A stretch of DNA of 64,000 nucleotides from Ashinkailepas kermadecensis. Lineage: Eukaryota; Arthropoda; Thecostraca; Neolepadidae. The stretch lies in assembly GCA_034440615.1 (NCBI GenBank), contig JAOTOM010003171.1:62001-126000 (forward strand), given 5' to 3'. The notes under the pieces were generated by a model. The model made no database searches. It saw only the letters and a program-made list of their open reading frames with translations, and was not told the origin of the DNA. Numbering within the stretch: position 1 is the stretch's first letter; each line of letters starts with the position of its first letter. The position numbers and the translations under genes were made by a program. Below, one piece after another: positions 21,460-33,507 of this stretch.

Positions 21460-23117
21460 ATAACTAACTAGGAGGGAGTGAGCATGGACACTCGAAATAA
21501 CATTGACGCTCCAGGCAAGGCCTCGGGCATGTAACTAGAACGTGTAACTAGAACTGTCCGTACTGCACCACATCTAGAACACAGTGGTTTACTCTCACCG
21601 TTGATTAAGTAGCTATGGGTGGCGTAAGTGTGTCTTATTCGTAGACGGAACAGCACGTCACCTCGTCTCGCTTTGTGCTACGCGAGCATGAGAGCCACTG
21701 GCCCAGAGACGACTTTATTGTCCGTAGTTTATTGAAAACAAGCTCGTCCCAACTCGCTTGCCACTTGTTAGAAAAGCTGAGATACCTGAATTATAGTCCC
21801 TGGTAGGGATTGGGAATGCTCTCCGCAAGGGAGCCTGTGCCACTCTCCTAGCAGCACTATCGGCTTGTTGATTGCCTGCGATACCTATGTGACTGGGAAT
21901 CCAACAGAAGTGGACGATCTTTCCTGCGTAATCTAATCTAGTCGGGCGGCGTAAGATATCATACTAAAGGGTCAGTGGAATTAAAACTTTAAAGTGACAG
22001 AAGACTGCTTAACGAGTCGGATAGAATGACATGATATTCATCATCCCCAACCTCTTTGAAAGCAAGTGCTTTATATATTACCACCAGCTCAGACGTGCAG
22101 ACGGATGCGAGCTTCGGTAACGTGAACGATCTATTGGCTGTGTCGCACACAGACGCACTTCCAACCCCGGCGTCTGTCTTTGATCCGTCCGTAAAAGTTT
22201 TGGCGTAGCTATTATAAAATGTCGACAAGTGCTCCAGAGTTCGTGCTCGAAACTCATCTGCGAGAATATCCCCTTTGCGGGTGTCTGCTAAGACGATATC
22301 TATCCTCGGTTGTAATGAGAGAAGTCTCCATGGGGGTGTTAAAACCAGCGGGGCACGCTTCACATTGCGAATTTCTAATTGACTTTCATCAAAAAGATCC
22401 CTAATTCTACTGCACAGAGGTCGGTACATACGTGCTCCATTATGTGAAAAAAATTGATAGTGTGTGACGGGACAACACTGCTTGGTATGCAGGGTGTTGC
22501 GGAAAACGGCGTAATTTGCATGCGTAGCGCATGCCTAGTCTCCTCAGAGAAAGTGGCCGTTTGTTGACGTCCGCCAGAAGGCTCGCGGTTGGCGAAGTCC
22601 GGAATGCACCAGTTACAATCCTCATAGCGGCATTTTGAACAACATCAAAAACACGCTTTCCGGATGTACAGGCGCCGTCATAAACAAAGCAAGCATAGTC
22701 TAGCTTTGAGCGGATGAGTGATCGGTAAAGAAGTAGGAATGTTTGTCTGTCCCCTCCGTACGATGTACCTGCCACACATTTTAAAATATTCATAGATGTA
22801 ATGCATTTGTCACGAATAATTCTTATATGTTCCCGGTAAAGCAAGCGGCTGTCAAAATACATTCCTAAAAGCTTAAATACAGTTTATAGTCGAATGGGTT
22901 TACCGTACAGCGTAAGTGCAAGTTCACGGCAACAACGACGGCGACAGAAATGCATTGCTGCAGTTTTTGTGGTGGATAACGTAAAACCATTCATGGTGCT
23001 CCACTTCTGGAGATGGTGTGGAGTGGCTGAACGCACACTCCACACTGTCTCGATGGCATGTTGCCAGAAACTTGTGCGTGTCGAATATTGCTTGTATTTG
23101 CAGAGATGAGATTCCAA
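21460..23117 (-). pseudogene. I-like LINE remnant: reverse transcriptase 3' part and RNase H
   Basis: Minus-strand fragments read in order. First come the end of the RT domain (KWSTMNGFTLSTTKTAAMHF) and the post-RT region (LLLYRSLIRSKLDYACFVYD, then LRRLGMRYACKLRRFPQHP). RNase H follows (TFTDGSKTDAG, SELVVIYKALAF, ILSDSLSSLLSL), then WIPSHIGIAGNQQADSAARR and the Cys-rich tail (LRIRHTYATHSYLI, CSRCGAV). This is the I-clade order. Stops and frameshifts break it into at least four pieces. The RT active site is absent because another LINE begins at 23120. It is a sister to the copies at 55390 and 62040 and distinct from the 33.5-49.7 kb family. Confidence 0.85.
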
Positions 23118-23119
23118 GA

Positions 23120-25190
23120 ATTTGTTTCCCCTTTTTTTCTTCCATCTTTAGCAGGGGCCGAGTGCCATCCGCTAGAGATATGCTACGTTAAGGAAAGGGT
23201 TACGTTAATCCGGCTTATATGGCATGTCCGACACACATACATGGGTGAAACATACACAGACACACGTACATACACGACACATAGAAGTACACTTGGAGGG
23301 TGGGCAGCATCGTAACCTGCGGAGAGGCTCCACTGCCCACCTGCGACCGAAAAAGCGAAGCAGAGGCCCGACGTCCAGGGCGAGTCGTGGGCGTCGGGCC
23401 CGACCTTGTGTGTGTAGGTGTATGTTTTAGTTAAGGCTTGGAAAAACCCGAAGGTGAAAAACCAAGCGCAATTTATAAGGAGAACCGTCCGTTTTGGCCA
23501 AATTGGATCGGTCTCTGCCCACTGGCGGATCCAGGGGGGGCCATTCCGGCCATGCCCCCCCAAGCGCTTCAAAGGGGGGGGCCATAGTGTCTTTTGCCCC
23601 CCCCCCAAACCAACAGAAGTAAACTGAATTAAAATGCAGTAACCTTTGCTGAGGTTAAAAAATAGCGTTCCGGGTGAAATAATCTCCAATTTTACAGGTA
23701 TTTTGTTATAATTGTTTGGAAGCAGAATATGGTAGCATAGTAGATTCTGACACATCGAGGGTTCTATGCTGTTGAAGTTCTGCTTACAGCAAGAGATGAC
23801 GAAATCAGCAGTTTCATTATTCCTTCGTCAGATAGGTTCATGAAGTTTGTTTAGCCAGTAACGGGCAAGCGGACCCCGTGAGCCAGATTTCGAAAGCGGA
23901 ATTTGAACAGGATGTTTTGTGCGAGTGACCAGTTGAGCCCAGTGGAGCAGCATGTTTCGTATGTTAGTGTTGGGGTTGCTAAGATGAAGAGACAGACTAG
24001 ATTGACTGATTTGTTCAAGAACAATAGCAAGAGGAGGTATGTATTTACACTGGCGGAACCAGGGAGAGGCCATTCCCGCCATGCCCCCCCCAGAAGCGCT
24101 TGAAAGGGGGCCGTAGTGTCTTTTGGCCCCCCGAAACCAACAGAAGTCAACTAAATTAAAATGCAGTAACCTTTGCCGAGGTAAAAAATAGCGTCTGGAG
24201 GAAAGAATCTCCAATTAAAAAAATACAAAATAATAATAATTGTTTGGAAGCAAGTATGGTAGCTTAGTAGATTCTAACACACATCGAGGATTCCATGCTC
24301 TAAGTTCTGCTTACAGCAAGAGTTGACAAAATCGGATCCACCAGTGTGTACACGTGCATGAACGTTGACGTGGTACAAGACGTTGAACGAGAACATGAAC
24401 GTTTTGGTAAACAAGAACAAAAATCCGGTAACATAGAAACGGTGGAGGTAGGCTGGGGCCCCTACACAGAAAATTATGTTGTCAATTTTTTTTACTTCTT
24501 CAAATGGGCCACTTTGCCAAATAGTGCTTTTAACGGTGCCCCGAAATCCGGTGCTTTTAACCAAAAATAGCGGGTGAAGGCGCACCCTCCAAATCCGTTC
24601 GACCCCTCCCCTGATATAATTCCTAGGTACGCCACTGGGGGAGGGGGAGGGGAGGGGCTGACGCCGAAAACCGAAAGTTGACCCCCCCAAACCGGTGGGC
24701 TAAATCCGCCAGTGTCTCTGCCTACCTAGTGTGATACAACCTATATGTATGTGTTTAGCGACGATGGAGATGATAGCGTTTGACTTCAAATTACTTCCTC
24801 TAGTTTCGTGCCGTGCAAGTATGTGAATAGTATGTCAATGAGGTCCGGGTGCTTGGTAGTGAAAGTGGAAGACGATTTTGCGCAATGTAGGTAAGAAGTG
24901 GGCGACGTTGTAGTTGGTAGGCTGGGCAAATAAGCAAGAAATGTTCCACAGTGTTACGAACACCACATGTTTGGCAGGGCGGAGCGCGGAGAGGTCGATC
25001 AAAGAGGAAATTATGCGTGAGATTCGTGTGCCCGAGTCGGAGTCGAGCAAGGTGGATCTCGTGTGAGCGCGTGAGTTGTCTGGAAGAGGGCCATTTGGCG
25101 AGAAGGGGTTTAATGTGGTGCAAGTGAGTAGTGTTGTGATTCCAGCATGCGCCTGGAGATATGTGTTGAATAATCGGTTGGTGAGGGATC
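23120..25190 (-). mobile_element. 5'-truncated I-clade LINE copy (E), split by a hAT-like insertion
   Basis: The 3' UTR at 23120-23519 matches the 3' UTRs at 37306 and 44106, including a GTGGGCAG...CTGCCCAC hairpin and a CCCGACG...CGTCGGG hairpin. After the hAT-like insertion (23520-24714) the LINE resumes with TACCTAGTGTGATACAACC and the end of ORF2, RNase H tail side (WNHNTTHLHHIKPLLAKWPS, LARLRLGHTNLTHNF, then a CxxCGVRNTVEHFLL motif). It stops at about 25190 against another hAT-type end (CAGGGGTGTCCA). Its sequence is more diverged than copies A-C, so it is an older subfamily. Confidence 0.87.
23520..24714. mobile_element. Non-autonomous hAT-like element, 8-bp target duplication
   Basis: Terminal inverted repeats CACTGGCGGAT (23520) and AATCCGCCAGTG (24703-24714) are flanked by exact duplications TCTCTGCC at 23512-23519 and 24715-24722. 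An 8-bp duplication is the hAT hallmark. Removing the element and one duplication restores the continuity of LINE copy E. No transposase frame is present. The subterminal 180 bases at 23520 are repeated at 24051, so the element is composite or has another copy nested in it. Near 24635-24648 lies another hAT-like end (TAGGTACGCCACTG). Confidence 0.88.
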
Positions 25191-25193
25191 AGG

Positions 25194-25442
25194 GGTGTCC
25201 ATTTTTGAAAAACATTGGGGGGGGGGCCGAAGTGCCAAAGCACTAGGCCCCCCCAAAAAAAAAAAAAACTCATCGGATTTAGCCCACTATATTTTCAGAT
25301 CTCAGAAATTCTGATTTTTTATTCGACGATATGTAGGTTTATGTTTATTAAGCATCCTCACCAACGGGGAAAATCGTCCAATAACTGGCGAAGTCACATA
25401 ATTAAAAGAGCAGTGTTCAGTACATGTGAACATAACAACTCT
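25194..25442. other. hAT-like end and unannotated sequence
   Basis: CAGGGGTGTCCATTTTTGAA at 25193 followed by a G-run and a C-run looks like the terminal part of another hAT-type element that truncates LINE copy E. I could not locate its other end. Confidence 0.4.
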
Positions 25443-25555
25443 TGGTTGGTTATTGGTTCTACGACACGTCGACCGTTGTGTCATATAGCGTCGCCAATCT
25501 CTCACGCCGATTGGTCGCGGGCGAAGAGTAGCGACAGGTGAGACTCGAACTCACC
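25443..25555 (-). mobile_element. tRNA-derived SINE, copy 3, 5'-truncated
   Basis: On the minus strand it begins inside the B box (GAGTTCGAGTCTCACCTGTC) and runs through the shared body to the (AACC) tail, so the A box is missing. Perfect 14-bp target duplications AACATAACAACTCT at 25429-25442 and 25556-25569 prove that the truncation occurred at insertion, as in LINE-driven retrotransposition. The head part matches copy 2, not copy 1. Confidence 0.93.
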
Positions 25556-25839
25556 AACATAACAACTCTGAGTAATAGCATGCGACTGCAGTGCCATATA
25601 GTGGGCTCGAATCTATCGTCACCGTCACCGTCACCGTCACTGTTACCCTCCTCCTCACTCCACACACCAACAAACACACACCGGCTTAAATAAAAATACT
25701 TCAGCGATCAGATGCAGGCTAAAACACACCGGCATTGATGAAGCATCAGAGCACAGCAGACCTGAACGGTGATGACGATGGGTGAAAGTATTTCCTTGGT
25801 GCCTAACGTTAGGGAGGGGAATTTTTCCCTTTAGTACGC

Positions 25840-26800
25840 CACTGCGGCTGCTCAACGTGTTTTTTCCGCAGATTGCACGATCGAGAGTAGCCCTTCGGAT
25901 AATTTTCTTTCGGGACCCATTCGTAATTTTCCGTTGCTCTGGTCGATTCGATGGAGTCTCCTTGTGGTTTTTGTGGTGAAGTCTATTTTTATAAGCTCCC
26001 TGCAGGCTATTTTTGGAACCCGGTACGATTCTTCTGGCTCTCGGTGCGTTTTTTCCGGTGCCCAAACAGGTTTCTTTTTCGTCGTCCGACGACTTCTTAT
26101 TTTGTGGATCTTTGACGCCATTTTTCCGTCCGCAAGATGACATTCCGGGTATATATTGGTACTTGGGAAGCCAGCTGCAACTTGTGGGGCTCCGGCACGA
26201 CGTTTTGGCCCCAGTGAGATTTTCAAGAGAAGCGGCGTGAATTTTTTTTGTCTAGGTGCGATTTTTTGGGGCCCCGTCGTCACTTGTTGGGATCCCTTGC
26301 GGTGGCTACGACACGTTTGTGGGGGCCCAACAAGTTTTGTGGGCTTTTGGAGCTATTGTTGAGATCCCAGATTGATTTTCCGTGTCCGGACTGTTTTTCA
26401 TTTACCCGGCTTCATTTATTGGGTGATCTCAACGAGACTTTTAGAGCCCCGGTGGGACCTGTCAGGCCTCTGGCGTGATTTTCAGGGGCCCGGGTGATAA
26501 TTCTTAGTACCCCAGTCTTGGCGTGATTTTCAGGAGGCCCCGGCCCGACCGTTTGTGGCCCCCGACGTGATTTTCTTGAATCCCGGCACGACTTGTTTGC
26601 GGCCCAACGTGATTTTCAGGGGCCCAGGTGCAAACTTTTGAGGCCCCAGCGTCATTACCGGGGCCCCTGCGCTACTTTTGGGGACCCCCAAAGGATTTTT
26701 CTGAGCCCCGGTGCGATTTTTGGTGGACCGAGTTAAATTTTTAGGGAGCATAGCGCATTTTGTTCCTAAGCTCGGTGGATTCTTGGGGGCCCCAGAACGT
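25840..26800. repeat. Degenerate GC/T-rich satellite, about 30-bp period
   Basis: GTGATTTTCAGGGGCCC, GCGATTTTTTGGGGCCCC and CCCGGTGCGATTTTT recur every 28-33 bases. Strong divergence marks it as old. The open frames on both strands are products of this composition. Confidence 0.7.
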
Positions 26801-27699
26801 ATCAGGAGGGGGGGTGTGAGGAAACTGCCCACAATTCCCCCTCCCCATTCGGTATGTCACTGTGCCATGCAATGATGCAACATAAGAATCCAGGAATAGT
26901 TCATCTGTTTCATCACTCACATGTGATTTCAACTCTCCAGTTATCCAGACAGTTTGAGGAAAGTCAAATATCTGCTACATGGATCAGCAAGGATGGATTG
27001 TAAGGCAACATGGATACCATGGAATTCCGGTCACAGTAGTTATGCTGCAATACATACCTTCTTCAACAGACTGCTTTGGAGATGGATGAGTTCCTGAAGT
27101 TTGGTTAGGGTTGGAGTTGGAGGTGGATGGAGCAACACTGTGAAGGACATAACATATGGTTCAAGAGACTTGTTTCCATTAACAATACAGGGGATGAAGT
27201 AACATTTTCATTGACTTCTATGGTTTTCATTGGCTTCATTGACTTCTATGGTGTCCTGAGTAAGCAGGACAATCGAGATGGGTTTCTGTTATATGCATTG
27301 TAGAAGCAATATTATAATGTAGCTTTTATACCCCAGTGAGAATGGTATGGATTCACTCATAAGTGAATTTGCAAACATACTGATATATCAGTTAACAACA
27401 ATGCAGGGAGCTATGTGATCAACATGGTCTGTGCCCTGAAGCCCAAATAACTAAGTAACAATGCAGGGAATCTGCTGCATAACAGTTTGACCATAAATTA
27501 GCCATGATATATGGCATCAAACTTCCCATGCTATTTAGAATAGTGAGCTATATTTTGTGTACAAACATCAGGACATTAGAAATGTTAATTAACGTTACAC
27601 ACATCAGTTCCTAACAAGTGTCAGCAATACATTTCCTTCATGTGCTTTAAACATGATTCAAGAAAGCACTGTCATCGATTTTAACCTTGCAAAAAGAGT
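26801..27699. other. Unannotated AT-rich DNA
   Basis: No exon or element is recognised. A short direct repeat (TGACTTCTATGG) occurs at about 27210 and 27240. Confidence 0.5.
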
Positions 27700-28099
27700 G
27701 GGCCGCCTGGCATTTTGAGTGCTATTTGAGTGAATTTGCTGTCTTGTTAGTGAACTGACCACTTATTGAGATATAAGTACTTTAACTTTGTCTGCTTCCA
27801 TCATGAAAATTTGTCATTTTCCAATACATCAGAAATCATCGGAATAACTTCTTGTCCACAAACCGGTGTATGCATTTCTATGAATTTCTCATATTTATTA
27901 ACACAAATAATGTAGCTCTGATCTGCAAATTTATAACTCGGAAAATGTTATCAGCACAGGATTCCATTCCTGAAAACATAGTACTTTCAACATGTTATTG
28001 TTCTTTGTAAAGCAATAAGTGCAATGCTCTCATGCAGCATGCAGATGGAGGTTCATCACGTGCACCAGGTAGCACAAAAAGAGATATTATTGCAGGCTA

Positions 28100-31000
28100 A
28101 GGTAACCACAAGATCGGTTTTACACCCATTTTACCTCCACGAATCATTCAAAGGAGGTAGGTTTTGCCTAGTTGCGTTAGGCTAGGCTTTTGTTGTAAGT
28201 TAGTAAATAAAAAAGCCTTCAAAAACGGTTCAAGCTAGATTAGGTTATGTTAGACTTTTTAAGTTGAAAATGTTTGAGAACAAATTTTTTTTTTGGGAGG
28301 GGGGGAATTAGGCATAAAAATAATCATTTCTTGCATGGAAGTCTAGGCTAGGTTAGGTTAGGTTATGTTACATGTTTTTTTATCTGAATATTATTTTCAT
28401 CCTATGTTACTCAAATCCAAGCCCCCTTTTCCATGTTATTTTTCCTCACAATTTAAAAGTGTGCATCTGCAGAAGAAATGAGCGGTTACATCATGTTCAG
28501 CACATGGACAAACACTGCATTAAAAAAAGAAATTCAAAGAAGTCAGAGAGTACCATGAGCTGAAAAATTACCCAAAAAGCCAGGTATTATCACAGTTTAA
28601 GGTAACCACAAGACAAGTTGTACACACATTTTACCTCCATGAAGCATACAAAGGGGTTAGGTTTGTCAGGTTAGGTCAGGCTTTTGTTGTAAGTTATAAA
28701 AAGAATCATTTGTTGGTAAATAATTTTTGTTAATTATTTTTCTACAAAAAAAAAATTATCAACGGTTCAGGCTAGCTTAGGTTAGGTTTTTTAAGTTGAA
28801 AATATTTGAGAAAATGCCTCGAAAATTTAAATAAAAAACAATTAATTTCTTGTATGGGAAGTTGAACTATGTTAGGTAAGGTTATCATACATCTTGAACA
28901 TTATTTGCATGCTATATTTCCTTACTCCACACCCTTTTTTTTGGTGTTATTTTTTACTCCCAATTGAAAGGCATGCATTTGCAGAAGAAAGGACATTAAA
29001 TTTGTCCTTTTACGTGTTTCATTAATATTTTTTTATTTAAATTTCCAATGCAATGTTTATGAATGTCACTAAGCTGATGGCACTACTCGGTTTCTGTGCA
29101 AATGCTTGTGGTTGTGAGCAGGTTGTGAGCAAATTAACATTAAAAATGGGCTTGGAGTTAGTAACATAGCAATTAAAAGAAATACATTACAAATTCAACA
29201 TAACCTAACGTAACCTAGCCTAACCTGACCTTGGAGAAAACAACTAAAAAAACAAGATTGGAAAAATATATAGCAATTTATTTTCTTGAAATTTTGCAAA
29301 TGAAAAAACCTAACCCAACCTAATCTAACCAGAATTATTGTGCTTTAAGGTGGTAACTAGGCAAGTTATTACACATTTGCCTCCATAAAGCAAACAAATG
29401 GGCTATGTTTGGTGATGTTAGATTAGTTTAAGTATTTAAGTTCGACATTTTTTGCAAACATTATTCCAAAATTTGAAAGAAATAGATCTTTTTCTTTAAA
29501 AGCAGCTTATGTTAGATTAAGTTCAGTTGGGTTACATTTTTTAATTGTAAAAAAAAATACATTGCTTAAAATTTTTACAACTTGATGTTTTGGTTTTGTT
29601 TTTCGCCAAGGGGAGGTTAAGCTAGGTTAGGTTAGGTTATGTTGCATTTTTTTATTTAAAAAAATACTTTGCCCTATGTCACCCAATTCAAAGCTTTTTG
29701 TTGGAGTTATTTTGCTCACAACCTGAAATGTACGCATTTGTATAGAAAATGAGTGGTCCCATCATCTGAGTCACATTCATAAACATTGCAATGAAATGAT
29801 ACATTCCACGAATTCATAAAACACCTTAAAACACAAATTTACCAAAATGAGCAGTAACATCATGTTCATCACATTCCTAAACATTGCATGGAAAAAAATG
29901 TAATCAGAAATTACCTTAAGCTGTAAATTTACCGAAAGGTGTGCCAACCCCTGGACGGAAATGCAACACTAGGTACCCCAATCCTGGGCAGAAAGGGCAC
30001 TAAGAGCAGTGGAATGAAAATATTAATAAAAGTAAACTAAAAACAGCTCTTCTTGAAGACAAACGTGGTAGTTATGTGATATTAACATGGAAACCCTGAG
30101 CACAAATCAGAAAAAAAAACATGGACTGGACTTTTTCAAGCTTACCTGCCAACTTCTTCAACTACTGTTCCTTTGGGAATTAAATATCAGCAAGCTATTT
30201 ATTCACTATTTAAAATCATACCAATCCGCAGATACATCAGAATGTGCGAAGTACAAAAAAACGAATCAGTACGACGTCACATGAGATTGGCCTCCGGATT
30301 AAACACTGCGCGCAATTGCACCACAAATGTCTTACCTCCGTCACATTTGTCACTGTAACCTCAAATGTAGACTTTAGGCGCTGGAATTTCTGTAACTGGA
30401 ATTTTTTCTTTGGATGTTACGATTTTGGATGTTCTGAGGAACGCCCATCACGATTTGTGACATTTAATACGCGCTAGTGTCTATCGATACAAATCGACAC
30501 CCCTGCTTTGGAGAAGAAAATAGAAACAAAAATTCAGCAATATATATTCGGAAAATTTTCTAAATTGAACAACCGAACCAAACTTACCCGAACCTAGTGT
30601 CAGCTGCTTTTGAAGGAAAATTTCCGATTTTATTTTATTTTTGAAAATGATTGAACAATTTTTCCAAGGTAAACAACTAACCTAGCCAAATCGGTATTAT
30701 TGTGCTTTAAGGTGGTAACAAGACAAGTTTGTACACACATTTGCCTCCATATAGCAAGCAAATGGGTTAGGTTTGGTTAAGTTAGGTTAGTTTAGGTTTT
30801 TCAAGTTGGAAAACTTTTTTTTAAAAATTCCTAAAAAGTATCCCCCAAAAATTGCAAATTATTTGGTAACCTTGCGGTCTAGGGTGTTCTTTTTTTCCTT
30901 TAAAACAAAAAAAATATGCAGAATACCATGTTTATGAAGGTGACTAAGATGATTGTACCCACTTATTTTCTGTGCTTACTTTTCAGGTTGCGAGCAAAAT

Positions 31001-31310
31001 AATGCCAAAAAGGCTTTGAGTTCGGTAACATAGCATAACCATAAATGTTTTTTTTTTAATGCAACAAAACCTAACCTAGCCTACCCTAACCTATCTTTTG
31101 AGAACAAAAAATTTAACTAAATTAAAATGTCACTTAATTTATGTTCTGAAAATTCTCAACCTTAAAAAAGAAACCTAACCGAGCCTAACCTAACCTAAGC
31201 TGATTTTTAATAAAAAATTATATTTTTTTGTGAACATGGTTGTACATTTTTTCGGAAACTTTTGGGTATTATTGTGCTTTAAGGTGGGAACAAGAAAAGT
31301 TGTATGGGCG
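28100..31310. repeat. AT-rich diverged repeat block with TTAGGTTA words
   Basis: The phrase GGTAACCACAAGAC...TTTTACCTCCATGAAGCA followed by GGTTAGGTT recurs at about 28100, 28600, 29350, 30710 and partly 31280. The intervals hold poly-A/T and clusters of TAGGTTAGGTTAGGTTA or the complement (29200, 31080, 31170). The units are several hundred bases long and poorly conserved. The heptamer-like words resemble the arthropod telomeric TTAGG but do not form a clean array. No gene is visible. Confidence 0.65.
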
Positions 31311-31385
31311 CTGTATGACCAACGCAGTCAATCCGGCCGTAAACCCAAATAACCAACCAACCAACCCAGAAAGATGTAAGCTGTA

Positions 31386-33490
31386 CTTCCACAGTGGAGG
31401 GAATTCCAGCTATTTGTTTGTTTTTGCACACAATTTTACATTTTTCAGCAAAAGGTGGAGAGTCAGTCCACTATCTAATCCAAATCTGTTTCTATTCAGT
31501 ACAAAATGTGCTGGTTAACATCAATGTTTCTACTTAGCATGGGGTTTTTCATTTTTTCCCTTTAGCTTTCTTATCAGCATAAAATAGCATAGGTTATTGG
31601 GGGGGGCAAATCAACATTGGGGGACAAGATCAACATTGGTGGGGCCATAGCCCCCACAAAAGGATACAAATCGACGCCCCTGCATACATGCATGATTTTG
31701 CACTTATCAAAATTTTATTTCATCTGCCATTTTTTGGACCACTTCACAAGCTCTTCTAAGTCTTTCTGTAGCATGTACCTAGGTGCCTAGGTACCAGGTA
31801 AATACCAAGCTGATAGTGTGATGAGTGGGCTGTTGAGGTTAATTATAGTTTGTATATCCACACTCTCAATGATAACTAATTGTTGTTCACGGGACTGGAT
31901 TGTATGCAAGTTTGACAATGACAATTGGTTTTTGTGCACACCATTTTGAATTTTGTAGGAAAAGGTGGAGAGTCAGTCCACTATCTAACCCAAATCTGTT
32001 TTTTTCATTACAAAATGTGCTGGTTAACATCAACTACATTTTCTATGTACTTCTATCATTCTATCTATCATTTTCTGTTTTCCTTCTTTTTTCCTTCAAC
32101 TTTTTTATTAGCATAAAAATAGCATATGTTATTGGGGAGGCCCAAATCAACATTGGGGGGGGGGGGCCCAAGATCAACATTGGTGGGGCCCTGGCCCCCA
32201 CAAAAGGATACAAATCGACGCCTCTGCCATTTAGATATTAGGGGAATGTCCCCATCCTAGCCCCGCCTTCAGCGCCTAAAATATCACACAAACTATAACG
32301 TAAAATTCCCTTTACGTTCCCTTTACGTAAACGTCCACATGCCTGCACCTTGATCGCAAACACCCGCTTTTATAGTCAGACATGTAACGTACTCGCTTCA
32401 AAGGTGGCGCAAATGACCTCTGTGGTCCGGTACGCCTGAAAAAATCACTCCCCCACCCATGTGCAGTGAAATTGAAACTTGCCGGACGCTTCCAATTTCT
32501 GCAATATACGAATAAAAAAACTGTGACGTCATCAAGGTTTGAATGCGAACTTTGGTGTACCTTTTAAAATAATGGTATTTTTGCGGCGTTTAATAATGGT
32601 GTTTTTGCGGCGTACGAGACATTGGTCTTGTCAAGGCTATTTCTTGTATAGCATTGGTCTTGTATGACTGTAAGGTTTGCTTAAAAGTCATGTGAGCCAC
32701 AGCTTTCTTTTTTATTATTTTAGGAATACCAATTATAATGCAATGGCCATGCAGCTTCTTGCTGACTTTTCTCTGTCATGGTATCATAAGCTGGCAGATT
32801 TGCCCACACATGGCTCTAGTTTTTCCCCATATCAATATTTAATGCATGCATTGTCATTGGGCATGTAGGTAGGTACCTAGGTAAATATCAAGCTGATGGT
32901 GTGATAGGTGGGCTGCTGAAGATAATTATAGTTTGCATATCCACAATCTCAATGATGATTGTCATTGTTGTTCACTGGACAATGCAAGTTTGACAATGAC
33001 TGGAAATTAAGAATGGATTTTGTCCTGTTTAAGCTCATATGCATGTGGTTTTGCCATTGGTGTCGTGTACAAACATCAGTATGACAATCCAATTGTTGTT
33101 TTGTGGCTTAACATTTTTTTAAAAGACAATCTGGTTTCAAATGCATCATCATCGAATCTTGACATTGTATGCTGTAAGTTTTCCTTCCACAGTGGAGGGA
33201 AATCTAGCTATTTTGTTTTTTTTTGCACATAATTTTGAATTGTGTAGCAAAAGTTGGATACTCAGTCCACTATCTAATCCAAATCTGTTCTTTTTCAGTA
33301 CAAAATGTGCTGGTTAACATCAACTAAGTTTTCTATGTACAGTGTTTTTCTTCTTTTTTTTCCTTTAGCTATTTATCGGCATAAAAATAGCATGGGTTAT
33401 TGGGGCGGCCCAAATCAACATTGGGGGGGGGCCAAGATCAGCATTGGGGGGGCCATGGCCCCCGCAAAAGGATACAAATCGACGCCCCTG
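31386..33490 (+). repeat. Three repeated hAT-like 3' ends and a duplicated block
   Basis: Three segments (about 31386-31682, 31920-32227, 33175-33490) share GGTGGAGAGTCAGTCCACT, AATCCAAATCTGTT, TACAAAATGTGCTGGTTAAC, a G-rich stretch and the end GATACAAATCGACGCCCCTG. That end has the form of a hAT inverted repeat; an isolated copy also occurs at 30488. The last two segments are preceded by a second shared block (about 31785 and 32865: CTAGGTAAATAYCAAGCTGA and onward). All are in the same orientation. No matching opposite ends were found, so whole elements cannot be delimited. Confidence 0.65.
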
Positions 33491-33507
33491 TGAGGGATAG
33501 AAGGTCA

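Noticed and set aside
28351..28372. Interstitial telomere array
   Set aside because: Only three to four irregular TTAGGTTA words occur together. This is too short and too variable for a telomeric tract.
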